64,000 nucleotides of DNA from Leptolinea tardivitalis (GTDB lineage Bacteria > Chloroflexota > Anaerolineae > Anaerolineales > Anaerolineaceae), in the NCBI RefSeq assembly GCF_001050275.1, contig NZ_BBYA01000014.1, forward strand, positions 62,001 through 126,000, written 5' to 3'. The position numbers and the translations under genes are program-made. Below are positions 26,656 through 35,125 of this stretch, piece after piece. The notes beneath the pieces were generated by a model. That model was not told the origin of the DNA. It worked only from the letters and a program-made list of their open reading frames with translations, and did no database searches. Numbering within the stretch: position 1 is the stretch's first letter; every line of letters begins with the position of its first letter.

Positions 26656-28587
26656 TTAAGCTTCAACAATTTCCACGGGAGATACTCGCGATTTAATCGC
26701 TTCTTTCCAATTATCATTTGTCTTTACACCCAGGGCAGATGCTAATGCTTTCAAGGCGTCAACATCGCTAAAGACACCCTCGGGTGCAGTCAAAGATTTG
26801 GATGTTTTCTGCAGGTGACCGTCCATGCTGATGAAATGACCGGAAATTTCCGCCCACATTTCAACAGGGATGACAACATCTGCCCTGGCTGTAAGTTTGG
26901 TGTGATATGCAGCAGATACAGCGAGGAAAGGCGCTTTTTCAAGATCCGTCAAAAGACCTTCAGTCGGTTCATCGTCACCTATTGCCACAAAGTAAGCCTG
27001 GTGTTTTCCAGCCTCAAAAGGTTTGTCCAACTTAAGTTGAGAGGCAGCCAGACTATTCGCTTTTCCCTTTGTGTTGATAATGGCACTATTCTTTACTGAA
27101 CCAGCCAGATCAATAAGTGCCGAAACAGCTTTCTGACCATCTTTGGCACTTAGTTTGTCACTGTAGATGAAAACAGGATGTTCTGCGCTGGAAATGATTG
27201 AGGCAGCATTTACCAGATCAGCTTCTTTAACGCCGCATTTTGCTGCTTCATCTGTTACTTTTTGTTTCTTTACAGCAGATTGAAGGGCATCAAGTATGTC
27301 TACATTAGAACCCTTTCCTGCTTTGACTTTCACATCGGCAAATGGGTCAAACCCGTTTTCATCGGAATCGATAACAATCAGCTTGGTGCCGCTTGGAAGA
27401 ATCCGCTTGACCATGAAGCCAAGTACCTGATGTTCTTTGTACAGATCGGTATTGACCACAACAACACAGTCGGCCGAATTCATCGAATCAATTTTGCTTT
27501 CAAATGATTTCTTCAAACTATCTGTAAAACTGGCTGACGCCGAAGTCATGGCGCCTTCCTCGATAGTTGTTACCATGGAGCTTTTCAGCCCATCAGAGAA
27601 TATTTGTTTGAAAAGTGACAAAGATTCAACGGACAGTTTCGTCGAGGCTAATGCAGCAACACCAGATCCTGCTGATTTAATCGCAGTGGCAATAGCTGCA
27701 ACCGCTTCTTCCATTGTGGCAGCTTTTAAAGAACCATTCTTGCGAACCATCGGAGTTAGAATGCGTTCACGTTTTTCTTCAAGGGGAAGAAAACGTCCAC
27801 TTTTACAAAGAATACCGTCACTCACACCTTCACCCCAGCGTCCTTCTATTCGAACGATCTGGTTATCTTTTACAACAATATTGATCGCACAACCGATCGA
27901 GCAACCAGTGCAAACTGAAGGTACTTTTGTTACCTGAGCATCTCTCCCACGGTAGGCTGATTGACGGTCGATAATGGCTCCGGTCGGACAGACCTGAACA
28001 CAGGTTCCACAAGAAACACAGGAAGATTCTCCAATGGGAACACCATAATCGGCGACAAGATAGCTCTTTGCGCCGCGTTCTTCAAATCCCCATGTAAAGT
28101 TACCAACAAGTTCGCCACATGCACGCACACAACGTCGACACAAAATACAGCGATTATTATCAAGTACGAAATAAGGACCAGAAGCATCAACACCAAAAGT
28201 ATTGAAATTAGGCGACAGAGGCCAATTTGTCATACCTTCCTGGTAGGCAGCATTTTGCAATTCACAATCACCACCAGATTCCTGACAGAACGGACAAAAA
28301 TGATTACGCTCGCTGAATAGCAGGGTTAAAACAAATTTCCTTGCTTCCTTAACGCGATCTGTAGTCGTTTTAACAACCATTTTTTCACTTACAGGAAGTG
28401 TGCAGGATGGTTGTAACGTTCGCGCCCCTTCTACTTCAACCAGACATAAACGGCAACCTCCATAAGGGGTTAATTCTGGGTGATCGCACAGGGTGGGAAT
28501 TTCAATCCCCGCAGACTGAGCTGCCCGGAGGACTGTCGTTCCTTCTTTTACTTCAATGTTTTTGCCGTCAATGGTTAAGTTGACCAT
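26656..28587 (-). CDS. NuoG/HoxU-like Fe-S subunit with molybdopterin-oxidoreductase-type C-terminus
   Basis: A 643-residue electron-transfer hub. N-terminal ligands: [2Fe-2S] C34, C45, C48, C62; His-ligated [4Fe-4S] in ERNHFCPFCQESGGDC (H96, C98, C101, C108), with the short H-x-C spacing seen in HoxU-type proteins; two ferredoxin clusters in CILCRRCVRAC and CVSCGTCVQVCP; and a further [4Fe-4S] in CTGCSIGC...C (C226, C229, C233, C261). The rest (about 265-643) is a shortened molybdopterin-oxidoreductase fold, as in NuoG. None of the [FeFe] H-cluster motifs are present. It would pass electrons between the diaphorase subunits and the NiFe pair. Confidence 0.92.
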   Translation of the reverse strand: MVNLTIDGKNIEVKEGTTVLRAAQSAGIEIPTLCDHPELTPYGGCRLCLVEVEGARTLQPSCTLPVSEKMVVKTTTDRVKEARKFVLTLLFSERNHFCPFCQESGGDCELQNAAYQEGMTNWPLSPNFNTFGVDASGPYFVLDNNRCILCRRCVRACGELVGNFTWGFEERGAKSYLVADYGVPIGESSCVSCGTCVQVCPTGAIIDRQSAYRGRDAQVTKVPSVCTGCSIGCAINIVVKDNQIVRIEGRWGEGVSDGILCKSGRFLPLEEKRERILTPMVRKNGSLKAATMEEAVAAIATAIKSAGSGVAALASTKLSVESLSLFKQIFSDGLKSSMVTTIEEGAMTSASASFTDSLKKSFESKIDSMNSADCVVVVNTDLYKEHQVLGFMVKRILPSGTKLIVIDSDENGFDPFADVKVKAGKGSNVDILDALQSAVKKQKVTDEAAKCGVKEADLVNAASIISSAEHPVFIYSDKLSAKDGQKAVSALIDLAGSVKNSAIINTKGKANSLAASQLKLDKPFEAGKHQAYFVAIGDDEPTEGLLTDLEKAPFLAVSAAYHTKLTARADVVIPVEMWAEISGHFISMDGHLQKTSKSLTAPEGVFSDVDALKALASALGVKTNDNWKEAIKSRVSPVEIVEA

Positions 28588-28617
28588 AAGAAAACCTCTC
28601 TTTTTCGAGATTACAGT

Positions 28618-30258
28618 TTATGCATGTACCTTATGTCCACTCATAGAACAAACTCCGGATGGACATACTTTAAGACGAATATGTGCCTCAACTTCTGCTC
28701 TAAAATACTTTAAGATATCCCGAATGGGTGTTCCAGATGTTTGACCAAGACCACAATTTGATAGTTGGAACAAATTGTCACTTATCAATTCCAGGTCATC
28801 CAGGTCGCTCAAAGAACCAATCCCTTCGGAGATTTGATCTAGAATTTCGTATGCTCTCTGGTTCCCGATTCGGCAAGGAGCACATTTTCCGCAACTTTCT
28901 ACACGGAAAAAGTTCATAAGCACTTTTGCTAAATCGACTACACAGGTCTCTTCATTGCAGATGAGAAGAGCACCTGAACCAAGAGCTACACCGGCCTTGT
29001 TGAATGAATCAAAATCCATGGGTGTATCCTGCAAACTTGCAGGAATGATCGATCCACTGGAACCACCCGTTTGTGCTAATTTGAAGTTGGCGCCATCTTT
29101 CATACCTTTTCCATAAATAGCGACAACTTCTCGGAGGGTAATTCCCATTGGAACTTCAACCAGACCGGTTACATTTACATTACCCAGAATGGTGTAGACT
29201 TTTGTGCCCGGGCTGCTTGGTGTGCCAATTGATTTAAACCAGGCGGATCCTTCACGAATAATGGCCGGAATATTGGCCAATGTTTCAACATTGTTGATTA
29301 ACGTTGGCTTATTCCATAAACCATTTGTGGTTGGATATGGTGGACGTGCCCGGGGTTCACCGCGATTGCCTTCAATGGATTCCAACAGCGCAGTTTCTTC
29401 ACCGCAGATATATGCACCAGCACCTGAATGGAGATGGATTTCAAAAGAGAAATCAGAATTGAAGATATTCTTCCCAAGAAATCCCATTTCTTTAGCGGCA
29501 ACAATGGCTGCCTCAAGTCTTTGACGTGCCAGAGCATATTCTCCACGAATATAGATATATCCTTCTGAGGCACCTACGGCAAAACCGGCGATTGTCATTG
29601 CTTCAAGAATGGAAAATGGGTCACCTTCAAGGATCAATCGATCTTTAAATGTGCCAGGTTCACTCTCATCTGCATTGCATACGACAAATTTCTGATTCCC
29701 TTTTGCCTGTGCGACAAATTTCCACTTCAGGCCGGTTGGAAAACCTGCGCCGCCGCGTCCACGCAGCCCTGATTTGATGATCTCATCAATAACCTCAGTT
29801 GGTTTCATACCAGAGATTACTTTACCCAGAGCTTCGTATCCATCATGGATAATGTATTCTTCAATATTGTTCGGATCTATAAGTCCAGCTCTTTGAAGTA
29901 CTATCCGATTCTCTGCCGGGAGGGTTCCTTTGCGGGAATTCAACCAGGCGATACGTCCGGAAAGTTCACGACTGGATGCCAATAATTCACTGGCAATCCG
30001 ACCTTTGTAAAGGTGCTCTTCAACAAGATGATGAACGTCTTCGGTTTTTATCGGGCCATATATCGCTGCTTCTGGATAGATGATTACCAGGGGAAGGGCA
30101 TCATGCCGTCCAACATCACCCACCATTGTCAGTGAAATTTCATCTGATATTCCAAATGATTCCAAATCCTGTTGAATTTTCTCAAACACTTGCCGGGCTC
30201 CCCGTTCCATTGAGAGCGGGTCACTGGAAACCAATACCATAGATCGGTAGGCTTTCAT
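28618..30258 (-). CDS. Second NuoF/HydB-like diaphorase subunit, Fe-S-depleted paralogue
   Basis: A 546-residue FMN/NAD(P)H-binding subunit. GRGGAGFPTGLKW, CNADESEPGTFKD and GAGAYICGEETAL mark the NADH/FMN site, and ESCGKCAPCRIGN plus SNCGLGQ hold the N3-type [4Fe-4S] cluster. Compared with the paralogue at 30848-32629, the N-terminal thioredoxin-like domain has Ser at positions 11 and 16 and Val at 49 where the paralogue has cysteines. The C-terminus stops right after VCPSGVC, lacking the paralogue's two-cluster ferredoxin. So only FMN and one cluster remain. It is co-transcribed with the second NuoE-like gene, 9 bp away. Confidence 0.92.
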   Translation of the reverse strand: MKAYRSMVLVSSDPLSMERGARQVFEKIQQDLESFGISDEISLTMVGDVGRHDALPLVIIYPEAAIYGPIKTEDVHHLVEEHLYKGRIASELLASSRELSGRIAWLNSRKGTLPAENRIVLQRAGLIDPNNIEEYIIHDGYEALGKVISGMKPTEVIDEIIKSGLRGRGGAGFPTGLKWKFVAQAKGNQKFVVCNADESEPGTFKDRLILEGDPFSILEAMTIAGFAVGASEGYIYIRGEYALARQRLEAAIVAAKEMGFLGKNIFNSDFSFEIHLHSGAGAYICGEETALLESIEGNRGEPRARPPYPTTNGLWNKPTLINNVETLANIPAIIREGSAWFKSIGTPSSPGTKVYTILGNVNVTGLVEVPMGITLREVVAIYGKGMKDGANFKLAQTGGSSGSIIPASLQDTPMDFDSFNKAGVALGSGALLICNEETCVVDLAKVLMNFFRVESCGKCAPCRIGNQRAYEILDQISEGIGSLSDLDDLELISDNLFQLSNCGLGQTSGTPIRDILKYFRAEVEAHIRLKVCPSGVCSMSGHKVHA

Positions 30259-30267
30259 CGTGTGCTC

Positions 30268-30756
30268 CTATTCGTAACGAGCCAAAATGGATTGAAGTTC
30301 ACCGGGTGCGATGTTTCCGTAAATATCTTCATCTACGGTCATAACAGGTCCAACACCGCATACACCAAGGCAGGAAGTGGTTAACAATGTCCATTTACCA
30401 TCAGGGCTGGTTTCACCAGATTTCAAATGAACCTGTTTTTGAAGTTCTTCCCAGACTTCTTTTCCACCTACCACATGACATGGTGCACTCTCACAAAATT
30501 GGATTACATGTCTGCCGCGCGGCTTTGTGGAAAGCATCCGATAAAAACTGGCTACCGAATATAACTGGCTCTTCGGGGCTTTCAAAAGCATGCTTACTTC
30601 GTCCAGCGCTTCCGGAGGAATATACCCGAGCTTCTTATTGATCTCATTCAAGATCGGGATCATTTCTTCTCGTTTGGCGCCAAAGGCATCAACAGCTGCC
30701 TTTACTGCTACTATGACTGAATTTGCCACATCACTTTGTTTGGTATTTTGGACCAT
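30268..30756 (-). CDS. Second NuoE/HydC-like [2Fe-2S] subunit
   Basis: A 162-residue thioredoxin-fold [2Fe-2S] protein. Ligands are CESAPC and SCLGVC (C-x4-C and C-x3-C). The N-terminal helical domain (GAKREEMIPILNEINKKLGYIP) is typical of NuoE. ATG at 30756 has GGAGG 5 bp upstream; longer in-frame starts up to 30825 lack a box and conserved sequence. It partners the Fe-S-depleted NuoF-like protein downstream, forming a second diaphorase module. Confidence 0.93.
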   Translation of the reverse strand: MVQNTKQSDVANSVIVAVKAAVDAFGAKREEMIPILNEINKKLGYIPPEALDEVSMLLKAPKSQLYSVASFYRMLSTKPRGRHVIQFCESAPCHVVGGKEVWEELQKQVHLKSGETSPDGKWTLLTTSCLGVCGVGPVMTVDEDIYGNIAPGELQSILARYE

Positions 30757-30847
30757 TATTCCTCCAGCATGTCGGAACGATGCGAACAGCATAGAAAGCG
30801 TTTTATAAAACGAAAGTCCCAGCAAGTATTCAATTGTGAAATTAAGG

Positions 30848-32629
30848 CTACTTCACCTCCACAGCATTGAAGTTACAAACCTGAGCGCAGATACCGCAAC
30901 GAATGCAGATATCCGGGTCAATGACATGTGTTTGCCGTCTCTCACCAGATATGGCATTCACCGGGCAGTTACGAGCACAGACAGTACAACCTGTGCATAC
31001 GCCATCAGTAATTGAGTAATGGATCAAGGCTTTGCAGACCTTGGCCGGACAGCGTTTATCATAGATATGAGCTTCATATTCATTGCGGAAGTGTTTTAAA
31101 GTGCTGATGACAGGATTGGGCGCACCCTGACCAAGTCCGCACAATGAAGCCGCGTTGATTTCTTTACAGAGATATTCAAGAGTCTCGATATCGCCGTCTT
31201 TTCCTTTTCCATCGCAAATATTCTGAAGGATTTCCAGAATACGGCGGGTTCCCACGCGACAGGGGGTACATTTACCGCAGGATTCATCCTGGGTGAAATC
31301 CATGAAGTAACGGGCAATGTCGACCATACAGGTCTCATCATCCAAAACAATCAGGCCGCCTGATCCCATCATGGCACCGGCAGAGATTAATGATTCATAA
31401 TCAACTGGTAGATCAAGGTATTTAGACGGGAGACAACCGCCCATGGGGCCACCTATCTGGGCGGCTTTAAAACCTTTATCATCTTTAATTCCACCGCCAA
31501 CATCGTAAACGAGTTCACGAAGAGTAATACCAAGTGGAACTTCAACCAAACCTGGTTTCTTCAAGTCGCCGGCAAGGGCAAATGTTTTAGTGCCTTTACT
31601 TTTTTCTGTACCCAGACTGGAATACCAATCTGCACCTTTCAGAATGATCTGAGGAACATTGGCATAACTTTCTACGTTGTTGATATTTGTCGGTTTTGCA
31701 AATAGACCTTTAACAGCCGGGAAGGGAGGGCGAGGCCGAGGTTCACCACGTTTGCCTTCAATGGAAGCCATCAATGCTGTCTCTTCACCACAGACAAACG
31801 CACCTGCACCCATGCGGACTTCAAGATCAAAGTCGAATCCGGTTCCGAGAATATTTTTACCCAGCAAACCCAGTGAACGAGCCTGTTCAATGGCTATGTT
31901 CAATGTATGGACAGCGACAGGATATTCAGCACGACAATATATGTAACCCTGGTTGGAACCGATGGTATAACCTGCAATAATCATACCTTCTAGTACCGCA
32001 TGTGGATCGCCTTCCAAAACACGGCGATTCATAAAAGCACCAGGATCACCCTCATCAGCATTACAGACGGTGTATTTAGGGGTTTCTGTGCTGGCACGCG
32101 CGAAGCTCCATTTCTTACCAGTGGGGAAACCGGCACCACCGCGTCCACGTTCACCAGATTTCAACATTACATCAATGACATCATCCGGTGTCATTGATGT
32201 GAGCACCTTGGCAACTGCCTGATACCCATCTTCGGCAATATAGTCTTCTATGTTTTCTGGATCAATCTTGCCGCAATTGCGCAAGACAACACGCATTTCT
32301 TTGGGAGTAGGAGCCGAAAGTTCTTCATCTTTCGCTTTTTCTGTTTCGATGATGAATTTTTTCGCAATGCGGCCCTTCAAAAAATGTTCTTCGACCAGAA
32401 AGGGAACATCGTCAACAGTTAACCCACCGTAATGAACACCTTCGGGGTAGACCATTATTTCTGGTCCCTGGGAGCAATCGCCGATTCGGGATGTTTCCAA
32501 TACCTGGACTTCATCAATTAAACCCTGGGCGACCAATTCATCTTGAATGGCGTCCATGACCTCATGAGCACCCTTTTTAAGGCATTCAGGGTCAACGCAA
32601 ACTAATATATGTGAACGAAAATACTTCAT
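30848..32629 (-). CDS. NuoF/HydB (HndC)-like diaphorase subunit with C-terminal 2x[4Fe-4S] ferredoxin
   Basis: A 593-residue subunit. The N-terminal thioredoxin-like domain retains three cysteines (C11, C16, C52) of the usual [2Fe-2S] set. The FMN/NAD(P) domain follows (GRGGAGFPTGKKW, CNADEGDPGAFMN, GAGAFVCGEETAL), then the N3 cluster (ESCGKCTPCRVG, SLCGLGQ). The segment RCPAKVC leads into two [4Fe-4S] ferredoxin motifs (CTGCTVCARNCP, CIRCGICAQVCN). This architecture is that of HydB/HndC in electron-bifurcating and NADP-reducing hydrogenases. It is preceded by the HndB-like gene. Confidence 0.95.
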   Translation of the reverse strand: MKYFRSHILVCVDPECLKKGAHEVMDAIQDELVAQGLIDEVQVLETSRIGDCSQGPEIMVYPEGVHYGGLTVDDVPFLVEEHFLKGRIAKKFIIETEKAKDEELSAPTPKEMRVVLRNCGKIDPENIEDYIAEDGYQAVAKVLTSMTPDDVIDVMLKSGERGRGGAGFPTGKKWSFARASTETPKYTVCNADEGDPGAFMNRRVLEGDPHAVLEGMIIAGYTIGSNQGYIYCRAEYPVAVHTLNIAIEQARSLGLLGKNILGTGFDFDLEVRMGAGAFVCGEETALMASIEGKRGEPRPRPPFPAVKGLFAKPTNINNVESYANVPQIILKGADWYSSLGTEKSKGTKTFALAGDLKKPGLVEVPLGITLRELVYDVGGGIKDDKGFKAAQIGGPMGGCLPSKYLDLPVDYESLISAGAMMGSGGLIVLDDETCMVDIARYFMDFTQDESCGKCTPCRVGTRRILEILQNICDGKGKDGDIETLEYLCKEINAASLCGLGQGAPNPVISTLKHFRNEYEAHIYDKRCPAKVCKALIHYSITDGVCTGCTVCARNCPVNAISGERRQTHVIDPDICIRCGICAQVCNFNAVEVK

Positions 32630-32674
32630 TGTAAGAACCTTCGATAATGGATTACACCGTTGAACGGTGAAAAA

Positions 32675-33046
32675 CTAGGCTTGAATAACATTTTCTTTTA
32701 TGATATTTCCCTTGCCGATGTGTTCCTTCATAATCCGGCGGGCGAGCTCTGGAGTTACTTTTCCGTAGACAACTTTAGGTTCAGTACCTACTGTTACCTG
32801 AACGATCGGTTCTTTTTCACAAAGGCCGATGCACCCGGTTTGAGTAACAATTATTCCACTTATGTTATCTTTTTCGATAACATCAAGAATGGCTTTCATG
32901 GTTTCACGAGCGCCAGCTGCAATACCGCAAGTCCCCATAGCTACTGAAACCTGTGCTTTTCCTTCGGAGGCTTTTACCTTGCGCTTTTCAAGAGCTTCTT
33001 CGCGAATTTTCTTCAGATCTTCAAGCGATTTAATGGTTGTCATCAT
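32675..33046 (-). CDS. HndB-like thioredoxin-fold [2Fe-2S] protein
   Basis: A 123-residue thioredoxin-like ferredoxin as found between hndA- and hndC-type genes in hydrogenase operons. The start has a helical segment (IKSLEDLKKIREEALEKRK), followed by MGTCGIAAGA and GCIGLCEKEP, holding three cysteines of the site. AGGAG precedes a double ATG at 33046. It is thought to be an electron-transfer or regulatory subunit; its exact role is unsettled in the family. Confidence 0.88.
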   Translation of the reverse strand: MMTTIKSLEDLKKIREEALEKRKVKASEGKAQVSVAMGTCGIAAGARETMKAILDVIEKDNISGIIVTQTGCIGLCEKEPIVQVTVGTEPKVVYGKVTPELARRIMKEHIGKGNIIKENVIQA

Positions 33047-33070
33047 TTTTCTCCTGAAAACAGGGTTCAT

Positions 33071-33619
33071 TCAGGCAACAGTCTGAATACTGTGGATGCC
33101 TGATTCAAAAAAATTCCGTAAAAAAGTCAGAACTACCGGTTCCGTCATCGACACACCTTGAAGTTCGCTTTTTATCGTTTCATCGTCCAGGTAGAATTCC
33201 TTCTCGCCAATCATATATCGGAAAATGAAATGTATGGGCGGATGAGCAATCAACAGATTTAAGAACGTTGTAGCAATATCACCCAGAGGCATTCGATCTA
33301 TATGGCTCCGTTGGAAATCTACGTAGACCGATGTACCTTTTCCGACCTTGGAAGTGATGGTTAAAGAACCGTTGCACGCTTCAGCCGCTTCTTTAAGTAA
33401 AGGAAGTCCCAACCCGACTTTGCGCGTTGTTCGGGATGTAACAAATGGATCAGTTACACGTTGCACCATCTCTTCCGTCATTCCCTTGCCATCATCCTCA
33501 ACCTTCATTGATAAGCGATCTCTGGAAATATCTTCACAAATTTCAATGCGGATCGTCTTTGCATCTGCTGCAACGCTGTTTTCAGCAATATCCAACAGAT
33601 GAAGGGCAAGTTCCCGCAT
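33071..33619 (-). CDS. HATPase (histidine-kinase-type ATPase) protein of hydrogenase operon
   Basis: A 182-residue stand-alone GHKL ATPase domain. The N-box is DIAENSVAA, G1 is DDGKGM, and G2 is GLGLPLL. There is no phosphorylatable His domain. About 60 C-terminal residues (PPIHFIFRYMIGEKEFYLDD) are extra. Such proteins recur between NuoE-like and HndB-like genes in hydrogenase operons of Clostridia and Thermotogae; regulation is suspected but not established. It lies 12 bp after the NuoE-like gene. Confidence 0.88.
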   Translation of the reverse strand: MRELALHLLDIAENSVAADAKTIRIEICEDISRDRLSMKVEDDGKGMTEEMVQRVTDPFVTSRTTRKVGLGLPLLKEAAEACNGSLTITSKVGKGTSVYVDFQRSHIDRMPLGDIATTFLNLLIAHPPIHFIFRYMIGEKEFYLDDETIKSELQGVSMTEPVVLTFLRNFFESGIHSIQTVA

Positions 33620-33631
33620 GAAGAGTATCTC

Positions 33632-34147
33632 CTACTCCTGACCTGGTTGAATCGATTTGATCAATTGTGGGAATTTATTGGGACGTACACGTCCATGAAG
33701 ATCTTCGTCAATGACGACAACCGGAGCTTGACTGCATGCACCTACACACCGGCAGACTTCAAGGGTAATTTCTCCATCTTCGGTTGTCTGACCAGGTTCA
33801 ACACCCAATATCTGTTTAGCCTTTTCAATGATTTGAGGAATTCCACCTACATAACAGGCTGTGCCAAGACAGAATTTAACAGTGTGTTTTCCTCTCGGAC
33901 TAGTAGTGAAGAAAGAATAAAACGAAACAACACCGTGCACCTGGCTGACCGGAATACCCAATCGTTGGGCTACATAAACCTGCATGGGGCGTGAAATAAA
34001 GCCAATTTTGCTCTGAAGTTCATTCAGAACAACCATTGTCGCTCCATTCAAATGTTTGTTTCGGTCAATTACTTCGTCAATAATTTTCTTTAATTCTGGT
34101 TTTGCTAGGGGGTCATTAGATGAAATACTGAATTTTATTTCTGCCAT
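33632..34147 (-). CDS. First NuoE/HydC (HndA)-like [2Fe-2S] subunit
   Basis: A 171-residue NuoE-type subunit. Ligands are CLGTAC (C-x4-C) and CRCVGAC (C-x3-C). The segments GFISRPMQVYVAQRLG and VSFYSFFTTSPRGKHTVKFC are typical. ATG at 34147 with GGAG 7 bp upstream is preferred to a TTG at 34159. It begins the operon of structural genes after a 216-bp gap from the PHP gene and would pair with the HydB-like subunit at 30848. Confidence 0.94.
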   Translation of the reverse strand: MAEIKFSISSNDPLAKPELKKIIDEVIDRNKHLNGATMVVLNELQSKIGFISRPMQVYVAQRLGIPVSQVHGVVSFYSFFTTSPRGKHTVKFCLGTACYVGGIPQIIEKAKQILGVEPGQTTEDGEITLEVCRCVGACSQAPVVVIDEDLHGRVRPNKFPQLIKSIQPGQE

Positions 34148-34352
34148 AACCGGCTCCAATGAATTTAAGAGTTTCCTCTAAGATACCTTTTCTATACCAA
34201 TACTCTCCAAATTATGTACTTCAAGTGTACAGTCAGGCTAATCATCAGACATAGAACGAATGTCATCGAAAAGTTGGAAAGATGGTCATCAAAAATGTTT
34301 ACAACCGGCGAAATAATTTTCACCGATTAGGTTGATTGATTTTACCTCAACC

Positions 34353-34368
34353 TGTGATTTCTGTCACA
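34353..34368. promoter_or_regulatory. CRP/Rex-type palindrome upstream of hydrogenase structural genes
   Basis: TGTGA-N6-TCACA (34353-34357, 34364-34368). Extended on the minus strand it reads TTGTGA-N6-TCACAG, one base off the Rex 18-mer layout (TTGTGA-N6-TCACAA), and it also equals the CRP core. It overlaps the stop codon of the PHP gene and lies about 205 bp before the first NuoE ATG. Whether it is used is unknown. Confidence 0.4.
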
Positions 34369-35125
34369 AATTTGGTTGATTTATAGCAAAATCTCTTCCA
34401 TCCAAATTTGAAAACGCCAGCGACAATTCATGAATTGATGGTTTTTCCAAATGAAAATAATTAACCCCAAGAAATTCCGAAAGTCTATGTACATCACCAC
34501 TCTGAATGAGTGTTTTTCCGGATAATTGTGGATATTCAAGTAGAGCTTTTTCTGCTGAGATGTGCCGGGAGATTTCCATTACCTGGTTGCATGATAACTC
34601 TTCGGGAATAAAACCCAGGGTGGGTAGAAGTCCAAATGCTTTTCGATTAACATGAGCGGGAATAAGCAATCCACCTAGATCAGAGACAAGGTCGCATGCC
34701 TGTTTTATTGAAAGAGAAGAAGATGCCAGAAGCATTGATTCTTCTCTGCGAATAAAATCACCTGTTGAATCAACCACAAATTGTTCGCCAAAATAATCGG
34801 GATTGTTTTGAAGACCAGGCATGGTTTTATCTACCTGAATTTGCATTGACCGAATCTGGTCAAGTGAATCGAACAGACATAGCAAATGGACTTCTTCATG
34901 AGACTGAAGCTCCATGCCGGGAAATATGTGAATGCCAGATCCTCTGGCTGCCTTAATAACCGCCTCTATATTGGCAGTGGCGTTATGATCTGTAATGGCA
35001 AGCAGATTGATACCAAGGTCCATTGCCTCCTGAATAATGAGTGGTGGAATCATTTCCACTTCGGCACATGGAGAAAGAACCGTATGAACGTGAAGTTCTG
35101 CGCGGAATAGATTTATTGGGCTCAC
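34364..35125 (-). CDS. PHP-domain metal-dependent phosphoesterase-like protein
   Basis: A 253-residue PHP protein. Motifs are ELHVHTVLSPCAEVE (HxH), AITDHNAT, GMELQSHEEVHLL, IPAHVNRKAFG and QSGDVHRL, giving the full set of metal-binding residues. The start is GTG at 35125, overlapping the preceding stop as GTGA. PHP proteins of this type accompany DRTGG and HATPase genes beside [FeFe] hydrogenase operons; their substrate is unknown. Confidence 0.88.
   Translation of the reverse strand: MSPINLFRAELHVHTVLSPCAEVEMIPPLIIQEAMDLGINLLAITDHNATANIEAVIKAARGSGIHIFPGMELQSHEEVHLLCLFDSLDQIRSMQIQVDKTMPGLQNNPDYFGEQFVVDSTGDFIRREESMLLASSSLSIKQACDLVSDLGGLLIPAHVNRKAFGLLPTLGFIPEELSCNQVMEISRHISAEKALLEYPQLSGKTLIQSGDVHRLSEFLGVNYFHLEKPSIHELSLAFSNLDGRDFAINQPNL

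Noticed and set aside
26656-28587. [FeFe] hydrogenase catalytic subunit (HydA)
   Set aside because: The N-terminal Fe-S layout is similar, but no H-cluster cysteine motifs are present and the C-terminal half resembles molybdopterin oxidoreductase.
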